Assembly (NCBI GenBank): GCA_001247695.2
Contig: LGRX02012921.1
Coordinates: 1 to 40,679, forward strand
From: Cymbomonas tetramitiformis
Lineage: Eukaryota; Chlorophyta; Pyramimonadophyceae; Pyramimonadales; Pyramimonadaceae
Reading direction: 5' to 3'
Length of the DNA stretch: 40,679 bases
The stretch's first letter is position 1. The number at the start of each line of letters is the position of its first letter. Both the position numbers and the translations under genes were made by a program. Under the pieces are notes generated by a model, which worked only from the letters and a program-made list of their open reading frames with translations, was not told where the DNA came from and made no database searches. Positions 17,650 through 26,235 of the stretch are shown here, one piece after another.

Positions 17650-18576
17650 CGAAATGTACCTGTACCTGGTACCTGCGGTCCAGATTTTGCCAGGTAATAC
17701 CTGTGACGAACAGGTACTTTTCAGGTACTTTTCGATTTTTGCCACGTCGCGTCGTGGCGACGCCAGTGAGTGATCTCAAAATCGTTGCGGCGTGAGTAAA
17801 GGCTAAAGGGCAGTTCCCCCTTGATAGCTTGCCATCTAATAACCTAAACGAAGTACAGTACTGTGTTCCCTCAACTCATCACGATGTCGGAATCGGGTGG
17901 CGCAACCCTGGTCAGTGTTTCTATGTCAGAAGGAAGTTCGAACATCGAGAGCAATTCTGCAATAGTAACATGCATAGGCGCAACAACACGTAAATGAATT
18001 CATTTTTTGTCAGTAATCTGGCATCGATTTGACAGATACGCTGCAGTTTTTCCAACTTTTTACACACTTAACCTTACGAGATAAAACTTGGTGTGTGAAT
18101 ATATCTTGTTTAGACGAGCATTTTGGTATGTCGTTTGCTATCATTGGTACGATACATCAAAAGTTTCGACATTTTTTGTAAGCCGGCATCGGTTTTACGG
18201 ACAAAATGATTTTGCTAACTTTTGATACACTTAACCTTTTAGGCTGAAACTTGGTATATGAATATATCTTTCTTAGACGAACATTTTGATATATCGTTTG
18301 TTATCATAGGTGCGATAAATCAAAAGTTTCGACACGGTATATTGCGTTATCGCCCGATTTCAGGTGCTAATAGCGGTTTGGTAGGCCTAGAATACGAAAC
18401 CGCGTGAAAAGTACCTGAAAAGTACCTGTGGTACCCGCGTACTACCTGGTACCTGTACCTGTACCTGCATGAAAGTACCTGTACCTGGTACCTGCGTCGA
18501 TTTCAAAATCGAGAAGTACCTGTACCTGGTACCTGTGACCCATGGGCCCAACCTAAAAGTACCTGGAGGTACAAGG
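17650..18576. repeat. GTACCTG-rich inverted-repeat region
   Basis: A perfect 24-bp inverted repeat built of two ACAGGTACTTTTC-like units (17710-17733 and 18406-18429) flanks about 670 bp. Further GGTACCTGTACCTG words cluster at 17655-17670 and from 18436 to the gap. The inside holds the tandem pair of the dispersed 95-bp repeat. It could be a MITE-like or foldback element; no clear target duplication was found, and the right side runs into the gap. Confidence 0.5.
18004..18340 (+). repeat. Two tandem copies (~165 bp) of a dispersed repeat
   Basis: Copies begin TTTTTGT...GGCATCG at about 18004 and 18171. Each contains a core (18078-18171 and 18242-18335) reading AAACTTGG ... TTAGACGA.CATTTTG.TAT.TCGTTTG. 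The same core occurs twice on the opposite strand at 34166-34435, aligning without gaps. Differences between copies are spread, so duplication is old. Confidence 0.75.
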
Positions 18577-18693
18577 NNNNNNNNNNNNNNNNNNNNNNNN
18601 NNNNNNNNNNNNNNNNNNNNNNNNNNNNNNNNNNNNNNNNNNNNNNNNNNNNNNNNNNNNNNNNNNNNNNNNNNNNNNNNNNNNNNNNNNNNN
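18577..18693. other. Assembly gap (117 N)
   Basis: Unknown bases. It lies between the GTACCTG-rich repeat and GC/G-run arrays, which probably caused the assembly break. Reading frames that cross it are meaningless. Confidence 1.
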
Positions 18694-18808
18694 AATATGG
18701 TGCATTTCATACGAATCAGCAATGTCGCTATTTGAAAATTTTCGCCTGCGGCGCATGTCTGATCACTCGTAATACTAAAAGACCCCACGGTACGCTGCGG
18801 GTGTCGTG

Positions 18809-18924
18809 GGACCCGCCGCGCGTGTTGGCCCCCGCCGCGCGTGTTGGGACCCGCCGCGCGTGTTGGCCCCCGCCGCGCGTGTTGGGACCCGCCGCGCGTG
18901 TTGGCCCCCGCCGCGCGTGTTGGC
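18809..18924. repeat. GC-rich minisatellite, six units of about 19 bp
   Basis: The word CCGCCGCGCGTGTTGG recurs six times, preceded alternately by GGGAC and GCCC. No coding function is proposed. Confidence 0.85.
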
Positions 18925-18929
18925 TCTGC

Positions 18930-19075
18930 CGGGGGGGGGGATAGGATCCGACCCCCCAAGGCAAAATATCGAGGTCTAGGGGGGGGGTCCAACCCCCCCA
19001 AGGCAAAATATCGAGGTCTGGGGGGGGGTCTAACCCCCCCATGGCAAAAATACCCAGGTCTAGGGTCTAACTCCC
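18930..19075. repeat. Three ~42-bp units with long G and C runs
   Basis: Each unit has AAGGCAAAATATCGAGGTCT followed by a run of seven to nine G and then a run of six C. The runs could form hairpins or G-quadruplexes. The third unit is diverged. Confidence 0.75.
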
Positions 19076-19154
19076 GTGGCCCCAGCAGAAATCAAATGAT
19101 GTGCTGTCTTCCAGGCTGCAAAGGCGTACCAAGGTACTACCTGTGAAGGGCCTT

Positions 19155-19401
19155 TCATAGAACAGGGGAAATATATATATATGCACTGTCACTGTGATAC
19201 GGAAAAGGCAGGCGTGTCAGGCTGGTAGAGTCTAAAGTCGGATTAAACTAAAAGAAAATTGAGTTTAAGCTGGCGGACGGACCGTGACACACGAGCGGAG
19301 CAAACAGCAGGCACTGCAAGTGACATCCGAGCAGGCGAGGGGTGACACAGGGCACCACTGACCTCCCCCCTTATGGGGGGTGAAAGTCAGTGTTCCCATG
19401 A
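19155..19401 (-). repeat. 3' LTR of the outer element
   Basis: 247 bp. It aligns with 25860-26112 with about one substitution, plus a shorter TA microsatellite (about 6 bp). It contains the motif CACTGTCACTGTGATAC and a palindromic CCCCCCTTATGGGGGG. Confidence 0.92.
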
Positions 19402-19409
19402 CACCACCT
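19402..19409 (-). other. Polypurine tract of the outer element
   Basis: On the minus strand GGGGTGAGGTGGTG directly precedes the 3' LTR. The same AGGTGGTG abuts the 3' LTR in both nested elements, which fixes the orientation of all three. Confidence 0.7.
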
Positions 19410-20184
19410 CACCCCGAAGGTGGGAGGTGCACTGCAGGGCCAGCCGGTACTCCCGGGCAGGCGGCTAGGAGAAATCTAATGTTTCCCTAGTTACTAGCTA
19501 ACTCGTGATGTGTCAATTGAGGGTGTCAATCTAAGCAGGCTAAAAACGGCGGCGGCGGCGCTCTCAATGGTGTGAAGCACCAGCCCATCGTCGTGGATCA
19601 ACCGATGCCCAAGCGAGGCCAAAGCCCACAACGGCGTGGCACCACCAGAGCGGATGAGCCGAAGTAGGGGGGGCGAGAAGGGCGAAGGTGGAAAATGCGG
19701 TGAGTGTGCCCAACGAACGCGCTGCACACAGCAAAGGTGAGGATCGAGGAATTGGAATGGGAGTGGGCGGTGGTGATAACACCACCACACACCACCAGAT
19801 GACGGCCAAGGGATGCGTCGGGTGAAAGCGGAGAATGCGGAGAGGCGAGGTCGTAGGAGTCAAAGTCCTTGTCGTCGATCAAGCCGAAAATGTCGGAGTC
19901 GAGGTTGGTGCCTGGCGAACAAGCTCCACCAGACACCACTAGGTCGCAACCAGGGGTAAGATGTTGTCGATGTAGTCGTAAAGATACCAACGCTGAACGT
20001 GTAGCGGCCATACGTACACGCTGGAGTGAGGCGGCCATGGCCACAGACTGCAGACTGCAGAATCTGCAAACCCAATGATAGGGTTCCCAAGCGAAAAAAA
20101 TAACTTTTCGTAAAATCAGCCGAATCCAGCGATGGAAGGGTCAATTGGGGGTAGATTTTCGCGGGGAACACGGCGGTGAGGTCA
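19402..20184 (-). pseudogene. Internal remnant of the outer element
   Basis: Several minus-strand frames overlap here (for example 148 residues in 19598-20044, and 19860-20225 running into the nested LTR). They look like one coding stretch with frame slips, but no family is recognisable. The matching 5' part lies at 25553-25830 on the other side of the nested insertions. The best guess is a decayed gag-like frame. Confidence 0.3.
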
Positions 20185-20189
20185 AAAAC

Positions 20190-20403
20190 TGCTGGATTTG
20201 ACACTGTGACACTCAAAACTGTCACATGTCACTTCCTATGGTAGGCTGGGTGACCGTCACCAGTAGACGGGAAACACCCGTTAGGTATTTATGTATGCCT
20301 CTCTTTTATCTATCACACTTTTACCGTTCTGATTCCGTAACCCTTAACTCAGGGTTTATCTCACCAGTTAGATATATATTACCGCCGAACTATATATCTG
20401 CCA
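20190..20403 (+). repeat. 5' LTR of the gag-only element
   Basis: 214 bp, TGCTGGATTTGACACTGTGA to ATATATCTGCCA. It contains the palindromic GGTGACCGTCACC and several TGTCAC words. No difference from the 3' copy was seen. Confidence 0.95.
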
Positions 20404-20419
20404 GGTTTGGCCCCACTTG
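20404..20419 (+). other. Primer binding site of the gag-only element
   Basis: GGTTTGGCCCCACTTG starts directly after the 5' LTR. The two neighbouring elements have GGTTATGGTCCCACTT and GGTTATAGCCCACG at the same place. The form GGTTATGG.CCCA is complementary to the anticodon arm of a Met tRNA (loop ..CATAACC), the half-tRNA priming known from copia. Confidence 0.6.
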
Positions 20420-20786
20420 CGCTTTATTTAGCCACTGCGAGATTGCCACCATGAGTGGCTAAGCTCGGACGCCTGGGATGGAGTGAGGCGCTCCGCGCGT
20501 GAGAGTGCCGGCAGTCACGGGTATGGCCTAAATTTTATGGGTTGATTTACGGCACGCCGCACCGGTTGGAGAACGATTTTCTTACGGGACTTAACGTTGG
20601 ACTGGTTTACGTTTTCTGGTTGGATCCCACACCGTTGCGTATTGGCCGCCGCTACCACACGACTTCCCGGGATGATTTGATCTCTCACGGCTGCCGTATC
20701 GGCGACCCGCGCGTTTCTTGGCCGCCCGAAACTGCCGCACATCTCACGTTTCATTGCCTCACTCCGCCCCTTCAGTCCTTCTCACT

Positions 20787-22979
20787 ATGGTTGCTTCTAC
20801 TCGAGCCACCGCTAGCATGGCGAATCGCCGACGCGCACTAGCCACGATTTTTGATTCAGCAGCTGCGAGACACGCCAACACTCCAGCCACGCCGCCGGCG
20901 GCTCAGCCGGCTGCCAATTCAGCAGGTGCTGCGTTCCTAGCCTCGGTGCGTACACTTCAACGAGAGCACTTCGACATGAAGGTCTCCAAGTCCGTTCGTC
21001 AAAAGTTATTCGAGGACAAGAACGGGCGATTTTCAGGGACTGAGTGCCACGCGTCCGCACTCTTCGCCAGGATGGTCTCTGCGCTGCAGACGGCGTTTGT
21101 CACGGAGGACATTGGTTTTGCGCCCCTTTTCCTGCTGGACAATGCTACCCTTCCCGTCCGCGTGGAGGCCAACGCCTTGTTGTTCTCCGCGCTTGAGCTC
21201 ATGGTTGACCCCGCGTCACCCGCAGCTGACTGGATGGACTCCTCACACTCCACCTTTCCGAGCGACGGTAAGCGGGTGCTGCTTGAGTTTGCCCGCCGCA
21301 TGATCCCGGCAGGTGACCCCTTTCAGGGTCAAGCGGACATGTTGAGCATCCGCATCTCCGCGGGCGTGGACCCGCATGACAAAATCGGCGACTTCAACGC
21401 CGCTCTGAAGGCCGCGAGGACGCGGGCAACACTCCAAGATGAGGACGTGAAGGCGCTGTTCATCAAGTCCCTCGACACCGTCTTCTACCAGCCGGTGGTG
21501 TCACGGTTGCTTCTCCACGATCAACGAGCCGCTCACGACCTCCTCACGATTCAACAATGGGTGCGTGAATGCTACTCCGAGCACGTGCGGGCGGGCACCG
21601 CCACGGCGTCCGCACACCGCTACTCTCACGGCACGCATTTCATGGAGGGAGCCGCCGATGACTCCGGTGGACCCAGCGAGCTCGCGGACTTGAGGACGAT
21701 GGTCCTCGACTTGAAGCGTCAATTGGCCGCGTTCCTCGACACCGCAGGGTCCGAGCCGTCCCCACGGGGATTTACCCCTCGCGCGGACAAGCCGGACCGC
21801 CGCGTCAGGACCCGCTTCGCGGCCTCACCCCTCCCCAAAGGGGAGAATTGGTCCCAATCCGTCTCAAGGAAGGTGGCCTTCCACCGCGACAGCGGTGCGA
21901 CCATCCCGTACTGCCGAAATCAGGTGTGTGCTAAGGGGAAGGCGAGGCATTGGCACCGGGACTGCCCGAACGGGGGCAGGACCGGACTCTCGGCCTACGC
22001 CTTCGCCGAGGAGGCCGAAAACTCCGTGCTGGCCGCGAGGTTCCAATACGCCATCGACAACAGCGACCCCGTGGAATTCAACGCCCTCTGCATGCTTGCG
22101 GGCGGGAAGCCGGAGGTCTTCACCGATCTTTCCGCGTGCTCGTTCTGCGAGGAGGACGGTGAGGTCCTCGTGTCCGCCGTCACCGAGTTCTCTGAGATGG
22201 CACACGCGGCTGGGGCTTCAACATTCAACATCAACACCTTCACTGCCGACTTGCCGGTGGTGTCGGAGCCGACCGCGCACTCCCCGCCCGCGTCGGTTGA
22301 ATCCGAGGAGGAATGGACCGGTCCGCCGAACCCCTTCTGCCCTCCCGTCACCCGCACGTTTGCCGATTTCATTGAGAGCACGGGGGTTGCATTGGAGGCG
22401 CCCGACGAGCCGGCCGCGAGCATGAATTTGCTCTCCGCGGTTGAGGCACCGGAGCGCGTGATGGACTACAAGCCCGCGACCTACGCCACGAGCGACGATG
22501 ACGACGAGGATGCCTCGGTGACACCGCCGCGGCCACGGTACGGCTGTGGGAACGCCATTCCGGGCTTCGGGAGGTCTCTTCTCACTTCATCCTTGGTGTG
22601 TGCACTATTTGTAATTTGTGCCACCGCCGCGCCGCACACCGTTGCCGATGTCGGTGGTGCCGGTGCGCGCACATGCACGGCTCCACCGGTCGGTGGTGCT
22701 ACGTGGACTGCCTCAGCAGTCCCGACTACGGAGGCTTCGCCGACTGAGGTGGTTCATGACGTGCCGTGTGCTATTCCGCCTCGTCTCCACCGGCGGGAGC
22801 AGAGGCGGCAGGGCCTCTATATGGCTCCGGTGCCGTGGCATCCCGGGCCGCCGCCGCCTGCCGTGTTATTTGAGGACGGTCCTCCGCTGTCGCCGGCATC
22901 GTCTATTCGTCTTCAGATGACGAGGCCCCACCGTCGGGCAGCACTTGGCAGCACCCCGGTGCGGTGCAGCCTCCTGTGA
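20787..22979 (+). CDS. Gag polyprotein of the gag-only element
   Basis: From the ATG at 20787 the frame codes 730 residues; an upstream in-frame extension has no ATG. Residues about 50-280 form the helical capsid-like region. A zinc-knuckle variant follows, with Cys376, Cys381, His388 (or His390) and Cys393 in PYCRNQVCAKGKARHWHRDC. The C-terminal third is acidic (SDDDDEDAS) and then has one hydrophobic segment (LLTSSLVCALFVICATAA) that could span a membrane, which is odd for a gag. It is GC-rich and intact. It would form virus-like particles that package the element RNA; enzymes must come from a partner element. Confidence 0.8.
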   Translation: MVASTRATASMANRRRALATIFDSAAARHANTPATPPAAQPAANSAGAAFLASVRTLQREHFDMKVSKSVRQKLFEDKNGRFSGTECHASALFARMVSALQTAFVTEDIGFAPLFLLDNATLPVRVEANALLFSALELMVDPASPAADWMDSSHSTFPSDGKRVLLEFARRMIPAGDPFQGQADMLSIRISAGVDPHDKIGDFNAALKAARTRATLQDEDVKALFIKSLDTVFYQPVVSRLLLHDQRAAHDLLTIQQWVRECYSEHVRAGTATASAHRYSHGTHFMEGAADDSGGPSELADLRTMVLDLKRQLAAFLDTAGSEPSPRGFTPRADKPDRRVRTRFAASPLPKGENWSQSVSRKVAFHRDSGATIPYCRNQVCAKGKARHWHRDCPNGGRTGLSAYAFAEEAENSVLAARFQYAIDNSDPVEFNALCMLAGGKPEVFTDLSACSFCEEDGEVLVSAVTEFSEMAHAAGASTFNINTFTADLPVVSEPTAHSPPASVESEEEWTGPPNPFCPPVTRTFADFIESTGVALEAPDEPAASMNLLSAVEAPERVMDYKPATYATSDDDDEDASVTPPRPRYGCGNAIPGFGRSLLTSSLVCALFVICATAAPHTVADVGGAGARTCTAPPVGGATWTASAVPTTEASPTEVVHDVPCAIPPRLHRREQRRQGLYMAPVPWHPGPPPPAVLFEDGPPLSPASSIRLQMTRPHRRAALGSTPVRCSLL

Positions 22980-23351
22980 TCGAGGATTCAACAATTCCTT
23001 CTACGAATGATTTACCACCGGCCCCGGAGGCCGGCAACTACTTCACCCTCACGCTGCTCCGAGCCGGACCGCCAGCTCCGAGAACCTCTAGTGGCTGAGA
23101 TTGATCGCACACCGTGCCTGCCTAGAGATTAGCTATAGAGTAGCTTCCTAGATGTGCAGAAGAGCTCTCTGAATTTGAGCTGTGTTTAGGGTTTTGGCAC
23201 CTAACAGCAGTATCTGACAATCTTTGCTGTGACTGGGACCGCCCTGACCAAGAGTACAGGCCCCCAGTTGTGCTACAGTTTCCTCCTGAAGTTGAGTAGG
23301 GAGTTTGTTGCTTCGTTTCACTACTAGCTCCGGTCACCACCCTAGGTGGTG
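22980..23351 (+). other. 3' untranslated part of the gag-only element with polypurine tract
   Basis: About 370 bp between the gag stop and the 3' LTR without a supported frame. It ends in CTAGGTGGTG (tract at 23344-23351) immediately before TGCTGG of the LTR. Confidence 0.6.
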
Positions 23352-23565
23352 TGCTGGATTTGACACTGTGACACTCAAAACTGTCACATGTCACTTCCTA
23401 TGGTAGGCTGGGTGACCGTCACCAGTAGACGGGAAACACCCGTTAGGTATTTATGTATGCCTCTCTTTTATCTATCACACTTTTACCGTTCTGATTCCGT
23501 AACCCTTAACTCAGGGTTTATCTCACCAGTTAGATATATATTACCGCCGAACTATATATCTGCCA
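23352..23565 (+). repeat. 3' LTR of the gag-only element
   Basis: 214 bp, read as identical to 20190-20403, followed by the AAAAC target duplication. Confidence 0.95.
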
Positions 23566-23574
23566 AAAACGTCG

Positions 23575-23748
23575 TGTCGGAAACAACACAGCAGCCACGG
23601 GGAGAACGCTCCCGGCGAGATAGAACGAACTCAATAATTGATAACATACGGGAATAAATATTCAGACTGACACAAGCAGAGTCACCGAAGATGACATACC
23701 GGAAATGACACGTGACAGTAGGAACATGTCACAGTGCCAATTCCAGCA
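23575..23748 (-). repeat. 3' LTR of the small element
   Basis: 174 bp. The polypurine tract (complement of 23749-23756) adjoins it. Relative to the other copy it keeps C at three CpG sites where the 5' LTR has T. Confidence 0.92.
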
Positions 23749-24219
23749 CACCACCTCATCTGAGGTGGCTCTACAGCTTGTGCAAGTCACCACCCTAGCT
23801 ACTAGAGTTTACATCTAATGAGAATGTTAAAGTATTGTATGTAGCTAGAAGATCACAAGTGTGAAGAAATTAACAGAGGAGGCCGAGGACATACACCGCT
23901 AGCGAGCTCAGTCCACACGGGTCACATCCCCAATTCAAATTCCTGCCGGCTAGTGGTCAGCAGCTAGTACCTGTGCCGCCTGTCTGCTCATGGGAAAGAG
24001 ATGAACCAAGGAAACACCAGTTGCCTGTCGGTTTAGCAAAGAAAACAAAGCCATGATCCTGCGATCGTCACGTCTTAAGAATAACAATGAGGCTTGTGAT
24101 GTAGAACGCTGCTCGCTAGTGGTCAAAAGAAATGTAGCAAGTTCATCGGACAAAAGAAGATTCCCAACTCAGCTAGTGGTCGAAACACGAAGTAAAAGCT
24201 CTGCCTGTCCGTTTAGAAA

Positions 24220-25152
24220 TTAAGATGAACCAGAAGAATAACCCCCGTATGAGCTGCCGCTAGCACCACCAGACCCAGAGTCGTAGTGGTCAGAACCGTA
24301 ATCGGAGTGGTCAGCCTCGTCCTCGTAAGCACCACCAGAGTCGTGCCCATCGTGATCGTCGGAAGAGTAGGGGTAGGACTCGTTGTTGTCATCGTACACT
24401 GGGTCAACGTGCTCTGAAGAGAGCGAAGCATTCCCAGTTGAAATAAATGTTGTTGGCGGGAAAAAATCGGCTGCTGCAACGTCCAAAACACCGCCATGAG
24501 ACTCCCCTTGGGAACCTGTGCCCAAGGCAGGAGCCTGTGCCAACTGTGAAGGGCAAAATTGCGGAGAGGCCAAGTGGCCATCAAACTCCTCACAATCGTC
24601 GTCCGACTCATCGTAATACCCGGGAGGGTACTCCGATTCGTCTTCGCTCTCACCACTCTCAAACACTGCGTGAATGTCTGGCTATTCAGATGTGTCGATG
24701 GAACCAGAAGCAGAATCCACGGAATGAAAGTAATGTCGCTCTACACGAACAGGAGGAGCCTGTCGTGTGAGCCTGCGCGTACTGGAGGAGCCAGTCGCGG
24801 GTCTCGTGGTCGTTATCTGTGACGAAACAGATCGGGTGTCCAAAATCACGGACCCATTGCCAACGCCCTTCTCACAGAAAGTTACGGCCGGAATCAAAGA
24901 AGAATCGGACGCAGCACCACCAAGTGCTGCGTCCCCTGAAACAATGAGATTCAAAATAATCGGCTCGAAAGATGCTGGAGGCTGCGGTAAAATCTGAGAA
25001 GCACTACGAAAATGAGCGAGCGCTCTAGCTTGGGCTTGGCACAAGGAAATCAACTGAGCGCGTTTAAGAAACTCCACTTTGCCCAATCTCTCATCGCAAG
25101 AAAACAAAAGAGCTTGAAGCTCCTCATCGGGCAAAACATCTGCGAGAGCCAT
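24220..25152 (-). CDS. Short protein of the small LTR element, with in-frame TAG
   Basis: ATG at 25152 opens a 156-residue frame (MALADVLPDEELQALL) ending with TAG at 24682-24684. The same frame then stays open for another 154 codons to 24220, a strongly acidic, Ser/Asp/Gly-rich segment (PGYYDESDDDCEEFDG). The N-terminal part has a helical stretch and an RRLTRQAPPVRVER basic patch. It could be a mini-gag with a stop that is read through, or one decayed frame. No zinc knuckle or enzyme motif. A longer open frame upstream of 25152 lacks an ATG. Confidence 0.45.
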
Positions 25153-25357
25153 CGCGGAAGAAAGGATCCGTAAAAGAAAGCGAACACGCGAAATAAATGC
25201 CGAAACCACTCCGCCGTAATTTCCCGTAACTGCCGGACCGTCCAAGCTAAAGCGAAAATCAGATTCCGTAGGCCGCGACAAAGATGGCTGAGCTCAAAAT
25301 AAAGATAGAGCGAATACGAAATAAAATTTACGCTAAAAATCACGATACGCAAGCGTA

Positions 25358-25373
25358 AAGTGGGACCATAACC
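25358..25373 (-). other. Primer binding site of the small element (half tRNA-Met type)
   Basis: On the minus strand GGTTATGGTCCCACTT directly follows the 5' LTR. Its complement AAGTGGGACCATAACC looks like a tRNA anticodon arm: stem GTGGG, loop ACCATAA with anticodon CAT. Confidence 0.6.
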
Positions 25374-25547
25374 TGTTGGAAACAACACAGCAGCCACGGG
25401 GAGAACTCTCCCGGCGAGATAGAACGAACTCAATAATTGATAACATACGGGAATAAATATTCAGACTGACACAAGCAGAGTCACCGAAGATGACATACTG
25501 GAAATGACATGTGACAGTAGGAACATGTCACAGTGCCAATTCCAGCA
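25374..25547 (-). repeat. 5' LTR of the small element
   Basis: 174 bp, TGTTGGAAACAACACAGCAG to TTCCAGCA on the plus strand; four differences from 23575-23748. Confidence 0.92.
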
Positions 25548-25552
25548 CGTCG

Positions 25553-25830
25553 TGCGGAAAGCCAATTTTCCGGCAGCAGAGGTGCTGCTGGCCAGAGCGT
25601 CGAAGGCGTAACGTAAAATCTCGTAACGTTTGTCCAGCGGTAAATTGGAGCACACAGGGTGTGCGGCAAAAACGGTGGAAGATGTCGGAAAAATAAGAGG
25701 CGGCTTAATGTAGTGTCGGCCGGCGCTGTTAGCAAGGCGGTCCGGCGCCGATGTCGGGATGTCGGAAGATGTCGGATAGATGTCGGGTAGAGTCGCAGGG
25801 CGCGAAGCGAACCAGAGAATAAAAACCAAG
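25553..25830 (-). pseudogene. 5' internal remnant of the outer element
   Basis: An open minus-strand stretch (with CSNLPLDKRYEILRYAFDAL) ends at the CGTCG insertion site of the small element; its continuation is expected at 20184 and below. No ATG at the proper position and no family recognised. Confidence 0.35.
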
Positions 25831-25839
25831 CCAACACTG

Positions 25840-25859
25840 AAGGTGCGTGGGCTATAACC
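25840..25859 (-). other. Primer binding site of the outer element
   Basis: GGTTATAGCCCACGCACCTT on the minus strand directly after the LTR; similar to the sites of both nested elements. Confidence 0.6.
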
Positions 25860-26112
25860 TCATAGAACAGGGGAAATATATATATATATATATGCACTGT
25901 CACTGTGATACGGAAAAGGCAGGCGTGTCAGGCTGGTAGAGTCTAAAGTCGGATTAAACTAAAAGATAATTGAGTTTAAGCTGGCGGACGGACCGTGACA
26001 CACGAGCGGAGCAAACAGCAGGCACTGCAAGTGACATCCGAGCAGGCGAGGGGTGACACAGGGCACCACTGACCTCCCCCCTTATGGGGGGTGAAAGTCA
26101 GTGTTCCCATGA
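25860..26112 (-). repeat. 5' LTR of the outer element
   Basis: 253 bp with a longer TA microsatellite than the other copy; followed by the target duplication GCCTT. Confidence 0.92.
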
Positions 26113-26117
26113 GCCTT

Positions 26118-26235
26118 GTAAAATACTTTCTGAAAACGGCAACCTCCCACCTCCCACCTCTTTTTTTTAAAAATTTTATTAAATGAAAAAAAATATAAAT
26201 ATAGTAATTTAAGGCCGCGCCGTTTCTTATAGCAC
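26118..26235. repeat. Additional copy of the hairpin repeat from the virus-like cassette
   Basis: TAAAATACTTTC..., CAACCTCCCACCTCCCACCTC, a T-run, AATTTAAGGC and GCGCCGTT match 6580-6680 in order. Only one arm is present. The outer LTR element inserted exactly at its left edge. Confidence 0.75.

Larger units (their letters stand above)
20190..23565 (+). mobile_element. Gag-only LTR retrotransposon (TR-GAG type), recently inserted
   Basis: Two 214-bp LTRs (20190-20403, 23352-23565) read as identical and are flanked by the 5-bp duplication AAAAC (20185-20189 and 23566-23570). Ends are canonical TG...CA. Between them lies one long gag frame and no protease, integrase or RT. Identical LTRs and an intact frame mean the insertion is young and the family was recently active, so an autonomous partner should exist elsewhere in the genome. 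Confidence 0.95.
23575..25547 (-). mobile_element. Small LTR retrotransposon (~2 kb), non-autonomous
   Basis: LTRs of 174 bp (23575-23748 and 25374-25547) are flanked by CGTCG (23570-23574 and 25548-25552). Ends are TG...CA. On the minus strand its LTR starts TGCTGGAATTGGCACTGTGA, close to the start of the gag-only element, so they are related families. Primer site and polypurine tract again match the neighbours. It encodes only a short unrecognised protein and no pol. LTRs differ at about four positions, three of them C/T changes at CpG. Confidence 0.92.
19155..26112 (-). mobile_element. Outer LTR retrotransposon, non-autonomous, hosting two nested LTR elements
   Basis: Long terminal repeats lie at 19155-19401 and 25860-26112, flanked by the exact 5-bp duplication GCCTT (19150-19154 and 26113-26117). 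The orientation is minus: a primer-site-like GGTTATAGCCCAC follows the right LTR on the minus strand, and a GAGGTGGTG polypurine tract precedes the left one. Unusually, the LTRs end in TCAT...ATGA rather than TG...CA. Without the nested insertions the element keeps only about 1.1 kb of internal DNA, with no recognisable gag or pol, so it must be moved in trans. Confidence 0.9.

Noticed and set aside
18387..19001. ORFs crossing the N gap
   Set aside because: They include unknown bases and GC-rich arrays, so the reading frame is arbitrary.
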